Source: Axinella damicornis
Taxonomy: Eukaryota > Porifera > Demospongiae > Axinellida > Axinellidae
Direction of reading: 5' to 3'
Length of the DNA: 64,000 nucleotides
NCBI GenBank assembly: GCA_963931865.1
Contig: OZ007507.1
Coordinates: forward strand, 11,818,932-11,882,931
Both the position numbers and the translations under genes were made by a program. Of the stretch, positions 1 to 12,428 are shown one piece after another; positions within the stretch are counted from its first letter, which is position 1, and each line of letters starts with the position of its first letter. The notes beneath the pieces are model-generated. The model searched no databases and had not been told where the DNA came from. It saw only the letters and a list, made by a program, of their open reading frames with translations.

Positions 1-3000
1 TGAGCTTCCTTACAACCTCGATGTTGCCATGTAGTGCTGCAACATGGAGGGGGGTAGCTCCTTGGTGATCTAGGGATAATGGATTGTGGGTTCCTTGAGA
101 AATTAACTTGTCCACTAAGTCCGCATCTCCAACTGCACTTACCACATGTAGGAACGACCGCTCCTGCAGCATATTTCCACTAGGGAAAAGAGGCGTGGTA
201 CATTTGAATTCCTTGACAAATAAGTCAATGACAGGTGGACAGTTACCGGACGACAGTGCCATTTGAAAAGGAGTTTGTCCATCCAAGCTCACAGAATCAA
301 GCGGACATTTGAACTCATTCACAAGTGCTTGGATCACTTCAACGTGGTTTAGGTCTCCAGTGAAATGGAAGAAGCCATGGGAGGCAAGAGGGTCGTGAAC
401 TGTGTTTGAGGTCTGCTCTGGAGGTAGAGAGAATGCATGCTCAGCAGCATAATGGAGAGCATTGCAGCCCCTTTCATCTGGCTCAAGAGGATTGAACTCG
501 TACTGCAATATCAGCATTCGCACAAGGTGTAAGTGTCCTCCAGAAGCTGCTTGGTGAAGCACAGTACATTTTAAATTGCCTCTCAAATCAAGTGGACAAT
601 TTAGTTCATTAATGAGCGCAAAGCATGTGTCAGAGTGCCCATAGTATGCCGCACAGTGCAATGGAGCATTCCCACGACCATCACAAGCTTTAGGATCACA
701 CTTGCACTCTAGAACAAGTTTCTGAGTAAGGTTGGTATACCCTCCTGCACATGCATGGTGAAGGCAAGTTCTGCCGATGAATCCCTCTGAGTTAGGGTTA
801 CATTTGAACTGTTGGCACAAGAGGACAGCGCTCTCTTCATGTCCAAACAGGCAGGCTAGGTGAAGCGGAGTGTCACCATGTCCATCCGCTACCTCAGTGT
901 CAGCTGAGAACTTGGATGCCAGCAACTGGACCAGCTCCCAGCTGCCGTGGATACATGCAAGATGAAGAGGGGTTTCCCCTCTACTGTTCTTACGACAAGT
1001 ATTGGCATCATATCTGTCAATAAATTTCCCTGCAATCTTCACACTTCCATTTTGGGCTGCAATGTGTAGAGGAGTATTACCATCTTTGTCCTGCTTTAGC
1101 ACATTGCAACTTGAACCTTCAAGGATTGTTTCCACTTCCTCTAGGTTTCCTGCTCTGCAAGCTTCATGTAGTGAAGATATATCAGCAGTCGCTTGTGCAG
1201 TTGCCTGTCTAGGGTCTTGGGAATGTAGAGTTTGGTTGGCTGGTTTATCAGAGGCACTGACCGTTGCATCGTTCTCTGGAGGGTTAACTTCAGGCTTGCT
1301 GTTCAGTATACTTACTAGATTCACGTGGCCTCTCTGCACTGCAATATCCACAGCTGTTCTACCAGCAATATCTTGCATGCGCGGGTCAGCTCCCAACTCC
1401 TGAACCAGCAAAGTAACAACATCAGTGTGACCTTTCTGGCATGCCAAGTGGAGTGGGGTGAGCAATTCAAAATTCACACTGTCAAAGGGGCACTTATACT
1501 CCAAAACCAGCACTTTCAAAGTATCTTTATGCCCGCCAAAGGCAGCATGGTGGATGGCAGTGTTTCCAGTACGATCACAAAACAATGGGTCACAGTTAAA
1601 CTCTGACATAAGCATCCTGACAACTGCAGTCTGTCCGTTCTGGCAGGCACCATGAAGCGGAGTGTGACCAGAAAGTGTTGTTGATGTCAGCACTTCCTTG
1701 CAAATGTTTGCCAGCACTTTTGTGAGCTCAACTTCACCATTGACAGCAGCTGTATGCACAGCAGTTTGTCCATCATTATCCTTAATCGTTACATCAGCAC
1801 CATACTCGGCAATCAGTTTCTCTGCAAGCTCCAAGTGACCTCTCTGACTAGCTAAATGTAGTGGTGTTTGATTCTGGGAGTTCTTGGTGTTCACTTCACA
1901 GCCATACTCTGTAATGAGTACCTTGGCTACCTCCCCCTTGCCTGATACTGCTGCAACATGAAGAGGAGTATTGCCATTGTCGTCTTGAACTGTTACAGAG
2001 CAATTGTACTCTGATATGAGCTCCTTCACTAGACGTACATGGCCACCATCGCAGGCTTGGTGAAGAGGCATCCGCCCATGAAATCCTTTAATTTCTAGGC
2101 TGCATTTGAATTCTGAAGTCAATACCCTCACGGAGTCAGCTTGCCCAACTAGTGCTGCTACATTCAGTGGTGTGTCATTACTTACCCAGTCACGAGCCTC
2201 AATGTTTGCTCCAAGTTCAGACAACAGAATTCTTAGCAAACCAATTTGACCACGTCTGGCAGCTTTATGAAGGGGTGTTTCACCTTGGAAATCAATAGAG
2301 TCCACTGGACACTTGTAGGTAGTTACGAGTTCTCTCACTATCTTCTCCCTCCCAGCCATTGATGCAACGTGAATAGCCATGCAACCATCATCATCAGTCA
2401 CCATTACATCGCAGCTATACTCGGAAATAAGTAGCTTCATGGCTTCAACATGCCCACCATTGCAGGCCTGAATTAGAGGTGTTCGCCCCCTGAAACCTTT
2501 CACAGTTGGAGAGCAGCCAAACTGAGAAACAAGCTGTTTCACTACACGAGCATGACCATTGAAGGCAGCCAAGTTGAGTGCTGTGTCACCCACAGAATCA
2601 TGTGCTCTTATGATGTCACTCTCAGTAGAAGAGAGCCTGGAAGCCAAAACCTGAACCACATGTGCGTGACCCTGGCAACTAGCCAGATGGAGAGGTGTCC
2701 TACTTTCGCTGTTCTTGGCAGAGAGTAATGTAATGCACCTGGATACTAGCTCTTCTGTGATGCGGTGGTGTCCTAGTTGTGCAGCTATGTGGAGGGCAGT
2801 ATTGCCATCTTGGTCACACACCATGAGGTCACAATTGGAATTCCTGACAAAAAGCTGTAGCTGCTCAAGATTACCTGCTCTGCACACATCATGCAGTGAT
2901 TGCACACCCTGAGTCCCCGTCACTTTAGCATTTGCCATTTCAGTAACAATACTCCCGGACCGGCTACTTGGTGGTGGAGTTGAACTGTCTGCTATTCCTG

Positions 3001-6000
3001 AAGTTAAATTTGCCACTGTTGCTTCACTTTTCTCACTACTTAATATACTACCAATGTCAAAATGACCATTCTCAATTGCACAATCTGAAGGTGTACTGCC
3101 AAGAATGTTTTTAAGAGTGGGATTCGCTTTTAACTCCAACAATGCTCTTACTACATTTGTGTGACCATCACGGCTTGCTAGATGGAGTGGGGTAGAGAGT
3201 TCGAAGTTCACGAAATCAACTGGACAGTTATACTCATTGATAAGAGATTTCACAACGTGGTCTTGGCCACAAAAAGCAGCATGATGAAGGGCTGTACTGC
3301 CATTGGTATCATATTGGAGGGGATCACATCCAAATTCTGCTATTAAAACAACAACAACTTCAAGCTGACCTTTCTGGCAGGCACTGTGGAGTGGTGTCTG
3401 ACCACGTGTGGTCGTGCATTGCATTGGGCACTTCAGATCTGTTATCAGCTTTCGAACAACATCAACTTTGCCAGCCATAGCTGCAACATGAAGTGGTGTG
3501 TCACCACCATTATCGGCAGCGGTTACATTGCAGCAATACTCTGAAACCAACTGCTCGACTAGGTCCACTTCTCCTGCTCCACACGCCAAGTGAAGAGGAG
3601 TACGGCCTGCCACATTGGTACAGTCAGTGGGACATCTGTGCTTAGCAATGAGTGCCCTCACAACTTCTTTTTTCCCCTGCCAAGCAGCCACATGTAGAGG
3701 TGTATTACCACCGTCATCCTTAGCTAGCTGGTCACAGCCATGTTTGGATATAAGATCATTCACTATTTCCAAATTGCATGCCTGATGAAGAGCTGTTCTC
3801 CCTTCGAAACCTTTTGCATTTGGGGAACAGCCAAATTCTGCAATCAGCACATTTAGCATTTCAAGTTGTCCAGTCAGAGCAGTTAGATTCAACACCGTGT
3901 CACCATTGTGGTTTTGAGCAGCTGGATCTGCTCCAAATTCTGATATGAGCATTCTCATCAATGAAGTACGCCCATGATAAATAGTGCCATGGAGAACAGT
4001 ATCACCACGAGAATCAGTACTATCAATGGGACAATTGTACGTGGTCAATAGCTCCCTCACCACTGCTTCTTTTCCCGCCATTGCAGCAATGTGGAGAGGA
4101 GTGGCACCCCCATCATCCCTGGCCATTACATCACATTTATATTTTGACACAAGCTTCTTGGTAAGCTCTAAATGGCCAGCATCACAGGCCTGATGAAGCA
4201 AAGTACGACCATTAAAGCCCTTTGAAGACGGAGAACATTTAAACTCAGAAATCAATAGCTCCACAACATCAATATGGCCACTTAAGGTTGCTAAGTTGAT
4301 TGCTATGTTTCCAGTGTTGTCAGAATATGTGTCCAGGACTAGGAAAAAGGGTATTTTGGGTCATTTTGCCTTTATTTAGATAAGCACTTCCTAGCATTAT
4401 CAAACTCATGGAGATCAACATGTACGAGTTTCAAAGTGGTTGTATATTGTTTGAAGTACTATTGGGCTGATAGAAATTACTTATTATACAACAACATTTC
4501 ACCAAAAAGTGTGAAAGCTTAAAACTGTACAGAAATCAAAAATAATATTATGTAAAATAGGTCAGAGAAATCAAGAGCTTCTATTTCAGTAAAAGTGGAC
4601 ATGTGATAACCCCTTTTTTGGTCCTGGTATGCCCGGGTTGTTTACACTGACTACACACTCTTGCCCGCTTCTGGGCTGGTGGTGCAGTTGTTTCCTTTGG
4701 CTGTTTACGTTTGGGTGCAACTCGCTTCCGGGCTGGTGCGGCTGTTATTTCGGTATCCTGTTTACGTTTGGGTGCATGAGGTTTAGGGCAAGTAATTTCC
4801 TTGTAGTCATCCTCACAGAATACACGAATTTGTTCATACAGGTACCACTGTCTAGCCTCATCCATCCCAGCTGGCTGCAGAACAGTAGGTAGACTGCCAG
4901 TGGGCGGTGACTGCTTCAAGAAAGTGAAACTCTTCTCAGGAGAGGTGCAAGTTGTCCGTAAAAAAAAACGACCCCTGGGTGCTTAGCATCAAAAAACAAA
5001 CTCTCGGACTTCAACTTCCTCCAATTCATCCTCATTTCGACCAAGTACAACAAGTGAACGCCTACTCCTACTGCTACGACTCTCAGAAGCATTCTCATCG
5101 CTCTCAGAGCTTGCCTCACTGCCACTATCAGATAAATCCAAAGTGCTTTCAGAGCGTGGCATGAAGTAATCCTCATACACAGCATGTAGGTCTGCTCCAA
5201 ATGCTAGTGATCCCTCTGGGCTTCCAAAATCGCACTCCATCTCCAAATTCAGCGTCAAAATATAGCTTAAACACAACCTCTAGCAAAAATATACGTGAAA
5301 AATCCACAAGGGCTGTTAGCTAAAAGCATGTGCTTAAAACAGGAAGAGAAAGTTTTACACAGGAAGTACCACAATTCGTTATTTTAACTATCCAACTTTA
5401 AATCGTTTTTTCTAAAAATCATAAAATGACCTAAAATACCCCTTTTCCCAGTCCTGCACACATATACTATAGCAGGCTGGTTACCTCTGGATTCAAAATG
5501 GGCAGCTAAGAGCTTGACTATGTCAATGTGGCCACTAGCACAGGCAAGATGGAGAGGAGTCCTTCCTAAGCCATTCCTGTATTTCTCAGGTGGAAGCTCC
5601 ATGTATCGTGAAAGTAATTCTTCAACAATGTGGAGGTGACCACTATGGGCAGCTATGTGCAGACAAGTGTTACCTTCATCATCACAAGCTACTGTGAGGT
5701 TGTGGTTGGAGTCTCCTATGTTTGCTCGGACAAGTTCAAGATTACCAATTCTGCAAGCAAAGCCAAGAATGAGATTGCCTGTGCGACTCATTAGGTCACT
5801 CACATTTGGTTGTAGGTTTGTAAGTAGTGGCATCCTTAGACTGCTGCCAGACTTTGAAATCAGCAAATGCACAATGTCATGGTGTCCACTTTGAGTGGCA
5901 AGATCCAAGGCAGTGCGTCCACCGACGTTCAGAAGAGATGGATCGGCTCTGAATTCATCAAGCAAGGCTTTTACAAAAGCAGCATCACCCAATTCACTAG

Positions 6001-9000
6001 CAATGTGAAGAGGTGTACTCAGTTCAAAGTTAACACAGTCAACATCACATCTATTTCGAGTGACAAGCATTCTAAACACTTCGATTTGACCTCCACGAGC
6101 TGCATAATGAAGAGGAATATTTCCATTTTCGTCACAAACAAATGGGTCAGCTTTGAAATCAGATATGAGGATTCTGACGACTTCAATTGCACCTGCTTGA
6201 CAGGCACAATGAAGTGGCCTTAGTCCTTCCGCATTTGCATGCTCAACAGGGCACTTAAACTCTCCAGTGAGGGCTTTTACTAGAGCAAGCACATCTGGGT
6301 TGGATTTCTGGTATACGGAACCTGCATTTCCAAGAACATAGTTACGACTTTGAAGAATGATTCCCATTATTGCAAGATGAAGAGGATTGTTACCACGGTT
6401 ATCTGGCTCCACAGGACTGTAATCATAATCTGATATCATCTTCTGAACTGTGTCCAGGTGGCCTCCAATGCATGCAAGGTGAAAGACTGTGTGGCCTTCA
6501 GAGTCAACTGTATTCACAGAGCATCCAAAATCATTGATCAACTTGACTAGCAAGTCTGTTCGGCCAAATATTGCACAAATGAGAAATGGAGCCTCAGCGT
6601 CATCTTCTCCACCAAGAGGATTGCACTTGTAGTGTACAATGAGTTTTTCCACAAGTTCCATATGCCCTCCAGCACAAGCATTCACAAATGAACTCCACCC
6701 TTCCGAATTTCTCAAGTGAGGATCACAATTAAATTTCTCACACAGAAGGTCAAAGACGGCGGTATGGCCCCACAGTGCTGCCAGATGTAGAGGGGTATCT
6801 CCTCCGTAATCCTGTTCATGCAACTCGACTGGGAACCTGGAAGCTAAATGTTCAACCACTTCTCTGTGGCCATTTTCACTGGCACAGTGTATAGGAGTTT
6901 TCCCCTTGTTATTTTTACCGGCTCCTGCACTACATCTGTTCGCCAACTCTTCCACAATATGGAAGTGGCCACTTTGAGCAGCCAGGTGCAGAGGGGTGTT
7001 TCCTTCTTCATCACGAGCCATCATGTCACAGTTTGGGGCTTCAGCAAGCACAAGGAATTGATCAAAGTTGCCAGCTCGACAAGCCTCATGAAGCGGCAGA
7101 GTTTCACCTGGTTCAGTACTCTCCTCCAGCTGTTGTCCTCCACCAGTATAACTGCTTTGGTTGCTCTGCCTACTTCCCATTCCAGTAACCTGCAGCTTGC
7201 TATCAATGTTGTCCACAATACTGGAATGTCCGTTCAGAGCTGCCAGATCTCTTGGGGTCCTACCAATATTGTTTACTGTTGTGGGATCTGCTTCCAGCTC
7301 ATGAAGTAGAGTCTCCACTACAGCACTGTGCCCTTTATAACAGGCAAGATGGAGAGGGGTATTCAAGTCATAGTTGACACAGTCAACCATGCATTTGAAT
7401 TCAGAAACAAACATTTTGATCATGGCTACATGACCTTCCCAAGCAGCATGGTGGAGAGCGTTGCTGCCAAAACTATCACAGGTCATGGGATCACAGTGGA
7501 ATTCTGATACAAGCACTTGAACAACATTGGTATGGCCACTCTGAGAAGCTAGGTGAAGAGCTGTGTGGCCACTGATGGAAGCAGTATCTGGAGGGCAATG
7601 AAAGGATTTTATTAAACATTTCACTATATCAACTCTGCCTCTATTCGCAGCAACATGGAGAGGTGTGGCTCCTGCCTTGTCAGTAGCAGCCACTTTGGAG
7701 CCACAATCTGACACAAGCTTCTCCACAACATCCAAGTGCCCACCGGCACAAGCAGAGTGAAGGGGTGAACCACCAGTATCATTGAAACAACTAACACTGC
7801 ATCCGTGCTTAGCTACGAGTTCCCTGACAACTTCCTTTTGACCCTGTCCTGCAGCAATGTGAAGAGGTGTATCACCACCATCATCTCGTAGCATTGGGTC
7901 AACTCCATACTTCACTATTAGTCGGTTTACTATTTCCACAAACCCTTTACCGGAAGCTTGGTGCAATGGACTCTGCCCTCTAAAGCCTTTTGTGTTAGGA
8001 TTGCAATGAAATTCAGAGATCAGCAGATCAACAACACTAGCATGGCCATTCAACGCAGCTGTGTTAAGTGCTGTATCATTTTCACGGTTGCGTAAGGTTA
8101 AACTCTCATTGAAGTCTGACAAAAGAATTTTGACTATGCTGATGTGGCCATAGCGACACGCTTTATGGAGAGCTGTTTCATTGTTGGAATCTGTGCAGCT
8201 AAGTGACGACTTGTAGTCGGCTATAAGCGCTCTCACTACTTTCTCCCGGCCATTTGCTGCAGCTAGGTGAAGAGGTACACGTCCACTGTCATCTCTGGCC
8301 AATACAGCACATCCACAGTCTGTAACTAAATACCTTACTGTCTGCAAGAGACCGTCATCATCACGGTCACGTGCACGGTTGCCACCATCACAGGCCATAT
8401 GAAGAGGTAAATCACCATTCAAATTCTTACAATCTGCTGAACATTTGTGCTTGGATATTAGCTCCTTGACTATTTCTTTCTTACCACTCAATGCAGCTAT
8501 GTGAAGTGGAGTGTTTCCATGATCATCCGTTGACATCGGATCACATTCAAACTTCATTATCAACTATTCACAACTTGCAGATGACCACCATCACAAGCAT
8601 TATGCAATGGGGTCCGGCCGTTATAACCTTTGGTGGATGGAGAACAACCAAACTCGGATATTAATAACTTTACAACATCAATAAAGCCACACAAGGCAGC
8701 TGAATTGATTGGTGTAGAACCTTGGTTGTTGATGGAGTCTAAGCTGGCACCAAATTCAGACAGAAGCACCTCAACCACTTTAGTATGACCATTCACACAA
8801 GCCATATGAAGACTACTGTAACTGTCACTGTCACACAAAAGTGGATCACAACCAAACTCTGATATGAGTGTTCTCACTGCATTCACATGATTACCACAGC
8901 AGGCTGAATGTAGTGGGGTTTTACCAGTATTAGAGGTACATTCAGGCGGACACTTGTACTCAGTAATGAGCATCCTGATGGTACCTAACAGATCACAGTC

Positions 9001-11319
9001 TGAAGCATTATGGAACGAGCCAGCATGAGCTAGATCATCGTTCCAAGGAAGTGAATCACCATATGCAGCATGGTGAAGTGCAGTGAAGCCATTGTTGCTT
9101 CTTTCCATGGGGTCAAAACCAAAAGTTGAGATGAGCTTTTTGGCAAGCTTCAAGTGCCCACCAGCACAGGCAAAAGCAAGAATTGAAAGTTTCTCGGTAT
9201 ATGTGAAATCAATGGGACAGTTAAATTCATTAATCAACAGCAAAACTATATCCAAATGGCCGTACCAAGAAGCACAATGAAAAGGTGAAGATTTGCTGCT
9301 GCCATGCAATGGAGGGTCATCAGCTACTAAAGGGTCACAGCCATAGTCCATTATTAACATTCGAATGAGGCTCTGATGACCACCTGAGCAAGCATAGTGC
9401 AAGCACGTTCTACCGTTAAAGCCACCTGCACTTGGATTGCACTTGAACTCTTTACACAGCAGGTTCACCACCTCTTCTCGGCCATGCAGCGCTGCTAGGT
9501 GTAGAGGTGTGTCGTTGCGGCTGTCCTTTGCTTGTAAATCAGCTGGAAACTTGGAAGCAAGGGTTCTGACTACTTCTGTGCGGCCATGAGCACTGGCTAG
9601 GTGAAGGGGTGTGTGCCCCTGCTGGTTTTTTCCAGCAGATGGTGTGCTATACCTGGAAACCAATTCTTTAACTGAATCAATATTCCCATTTTGTGAAGCT
9701 CTGTGTAGTAATGTATTACCGCCTTCGTCAGTTTCTGCACAGTGAGGGTTACTGACAGCAGCCTTAAGCAAGGTCATGGACCCCACAGCCACAGCTGCTG
9801 TTTGTTCTTTGCTCTGTGAGTGAGCACCTGGCAAGGTTTCTTCCGATGTTGCATGGTCAGCCTTAATTACTTGGCTGTTGGATGAATCACTGGTAAGTGA
9901 TAGATCGGTGGTCGTGCTGCAATGTTGTGGATCGACAACCCTTAATTCTGCATGGTTGAGATTCAGAGACTTCTGATCTATACAATTCGACTCACTGCTT
10001 CCCCAAGTTTCACTTGTAAGCAACTCTACTATGCGGGTATGCCCAGTATGCATTGCTATGTCCAATGGGGTTTTACCAGCTTTATCCTGGAGTGTGGGAT
10101 CAGCTCCAAGCTGGAGTAATGCTAGAACCATGCTGGTATGACAATTATGAGAAGCAATATGTAGAGGTGTATACAGCTGCAAGTCAACACAGTTGACAGG
10201 GCAACTGAACTCGGCTACCAGTAGGTTCAGGATGCGATTCTGACCATTGGATACAGCAGTGTGAAGTGGAGTATGACCAGCAAGATCAGTCACCATTTTA
10301 TTGCATCCGAACTCGATGATGAGCATCCTTACTGTTTCTACATGGCCTCCATGAGTAGCAGCATGCAGTGGAGTTTGTCCAGTGAAGTCGGTGCATTCGG
10401 GGGAACATTTGTATTCCGTGATCAATGCACAAACTGTGTCCAAGTGGTTAAAGTCGGAAGCATTATGAAGAAAGCCAGCATAAGCAAGAGGATCTCCACC
10501 CCCCTTCTCATCGATTCCAGCACAGTAAGCAGCACAGTGAAGTGCAGTGCTACCAATGCTATTTCTCTCCATGGGATCAAAATCATAATCCGCAACCAAC
10601 TTCCTAGCAAGCTTTAAGTGTCCTCCACCACAGGCCTGGTGAAGCAGTGTGCTTCCTTGGAAGCCTCTTACCTTAGTGGGACAATTAAACTCGGTAATCA
10701 GTGTAAAGAGGACATCAGAATGACCATAGTAAGCAGCACAGTGCAATGGAGCATTTCCATCATCACCACAAGTTGCAGGATTACAGCCATAGTCTGTGAT
10801 GAGTTTTCGGACAAGGTTAAGGTGTCCTCCTGAACAGGCATGGTGTAGTGGAGTTCTTCCATAGGAGCTGTTCAGGCATGGACTACAGGAAAAGTCTGTG
10901 CACAAGGCTTCCACCACCTCTTCATGTCCCTGCAGAGCAGCCAAATGCAGGGGAGTATCACCCTGGTTGTTCTGGGATTGTAAGTCAGTAGGATATTGGG
11001 AAGCTAGGGTTCGAACTACGTCAGGGTGACCGTGCAAGCTAGCAAGGTGTAACGGGGTTTGTCCCACGTTGTTTCTACCAGCACTTGACCTATTCTTATC
11101 CCAGATGACTATCTCTTTCACAATACCAAGATGGCCGCTCTGGGCAGCTAGGTGGAGTGGTGTGTTACCTTCGCTGTCTGACGACATGGAGTCAAACTGG
11201 GGGTCTTGAAGTATTTTCTGTACCAAGTCAAGGTTGCCATGGCTACAGACATCTTGAAGCTGGGAATGGGAGCTGATAGGTGTGAGTGCATCAACACATT
11301 TGTTCTCAGCTGCAGCCAT
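1..11319 (-). CDS. Giant ankyrin-repeat protein, 3' end outside window
   Basis: The gene starts at the ATG at 11319 (MAAAENKCVDAL) and reads leftward almost without a break. Exon A is 11319-5485 and exon B is 4338 to beyond position 1; the junction AGA G|GT...AG|TC CTG keeps phase. The product is at least about 3,390 residues, nearly all ~33-residue ankyrin repeats with the signature DxxGNTPLHIAAxxGHxxVV. These repeats are protein-binding scaffolds, so a cytosolic scaffold or sensor role is an inference. Longer modules recur: each opens with LHEACRAGNL-like text (for example near 1170, 2900, 5750 and 7090) and is preceded by a Ser/Thr/Pro-rich linker. No other domain, signal peptide or membrane helix was seen. 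A one-base frame break lies near 8566. Plus-strand ORFs here are antisense shadows. The family is certain; the function is unknown. Confidence 0.88.
4325..5465 (-). mobile_element. DNA transposon with ~43-bp terminal inverted repeats in the ankyrin-gene intron
   Basis: Positions 4325-4367 (core aggactaggaaaaaggg) and 5423-5465 are imperfect inverted copies. Inside, on the minus strand, lie two short ORFs. The one at 5276-4989 encodes an acidic Ser/Glu-rich segment. The one at 4919-4581 encodes a Lys/Arg-rich segment ending in a zinc-knuckle-like CSQCKQPGH...C. This looks like the N- and C-terminal remnants of a transposase whose catalytic middle is missing. The superfamily was not identified and no clear target duplication was found, partly because the terminal repeat runs into the flanking exon. 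Confidence 0.7.
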
Positions 11320-12428
11320 ACTTATCGCGGTTACACACTGACTTGATTGAGCTTGCTGTCACCGTGTCCGGTACCGTCACACAAACCCAACAACAGTAAA
11401 TAGGCTGAGGGTGTGCATAATCATACCAACTTTACCCTACAACTCTCACGTTCAGTGATAGTGGCACTATTGTAGTACCGGTACCTCACCAAACAATGTA
11501 GTCTCACAGCTCAGGGTTCAGAGTAGCAGTGTGGCAAAAACTACAGGGAAAGAATCCAACAAATTATGATATCAGGCACACAAAAAGACTCTTCATTACA
11601 CTGCCTTGGGTGCATGGTGGTATACAGGTAGCTACAGCGAGAGTATGTTAAGTTAAAGCTCAGTTCTGGGTTCTGATCCCCTTGGCTTTTCTGTTAAAGA
11701 GTGGTGCACCTTAAAAAGGAATTTGCCCTTTCAGAAAAACAACTCGATCAAGCGAGGCAGGTGGTGAAGCCATTGCAATGGGGCCCAGGACCTGATCTTT
11801 CTCAGTGCACTGGACAAGTACCCTTCCTGGGTTACCAAATCATAAGGAACTGGAAATGAACTGTCTAAGGGACATGGGCAGCTCATGACATCACATCTAT
11901 AGCAGGGACTTCAGTAGTGAATCCCTGATGGACTGTTCCACTCTTGGCTAGCTACAATACATTTTTTATAGGCCTACAGGTACAAGCAAAAGATATTTAT
12001 GGTGGGATAACAATTGTGCGCACTATAAATGTTGTGCACTCTCAGTCTGAAGGCGACTATATACATTCTGCTCTGTTACTAACGCCGGTGGGATGGGAGT
12101 GCGCACAACGCAAGTTCGCCTTTCATTTGAATACCTTCTCATTCATCTACGACTCAGGCATATGTACATTAATTTTGCTGTATATAGCTATGCATGCACC
12201 ATGATCCTACAGAATTGAAGTCCAACTCACGTACCCCTTCGCGATTGAGAGCTCGCTGCCAAAGTATATAGCTGACTCATCAGTGGGGCAGGACCCCAAC
12301 TGAAACCTAGCCCCGCCCACAAACTCCTTGCACATGCGCATACGCGAAGCTAGCAAGGTTGGGATTTAAAACATGCAAAGACAAAACAATCATCGAAGAA
12401 GACACATCCATGATCATGCAAAGTTTAG
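11320..12428. other. Intergenic region: ankyrin-gene upstream region and BACE-like gene 3' flank
   Basis: This holds the upstream region of the ankyrin gene (minus) and the 3' flank of the BACE-like gene. About 11640-11890 is a dispersed repeat related to the one at 25467-26340. No additional gene, TATA box or clear polyadenylation signal was recognised. Confidence 0.5.
11640..11890 (+). repeat. Dispersed SINE-like repeat, copy 1
   Basis: It shares the blocks ggaatttgccctt, cccaggacct and ttcctgggtta with 25467-26340 in the same order. Its B-box-like segment (ggttctgatcc) is degenerate. It preserves an uninterrupted version of the site where copy 2 carries a hairpin insertion. Confidence 0.55.

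Noticed and set aside
1002..4193. Several plus-strand ORFs of 60-133 residues
   Set aside because: They are antisense to the continuous minus-strand ankyrin frame and lack any domain.
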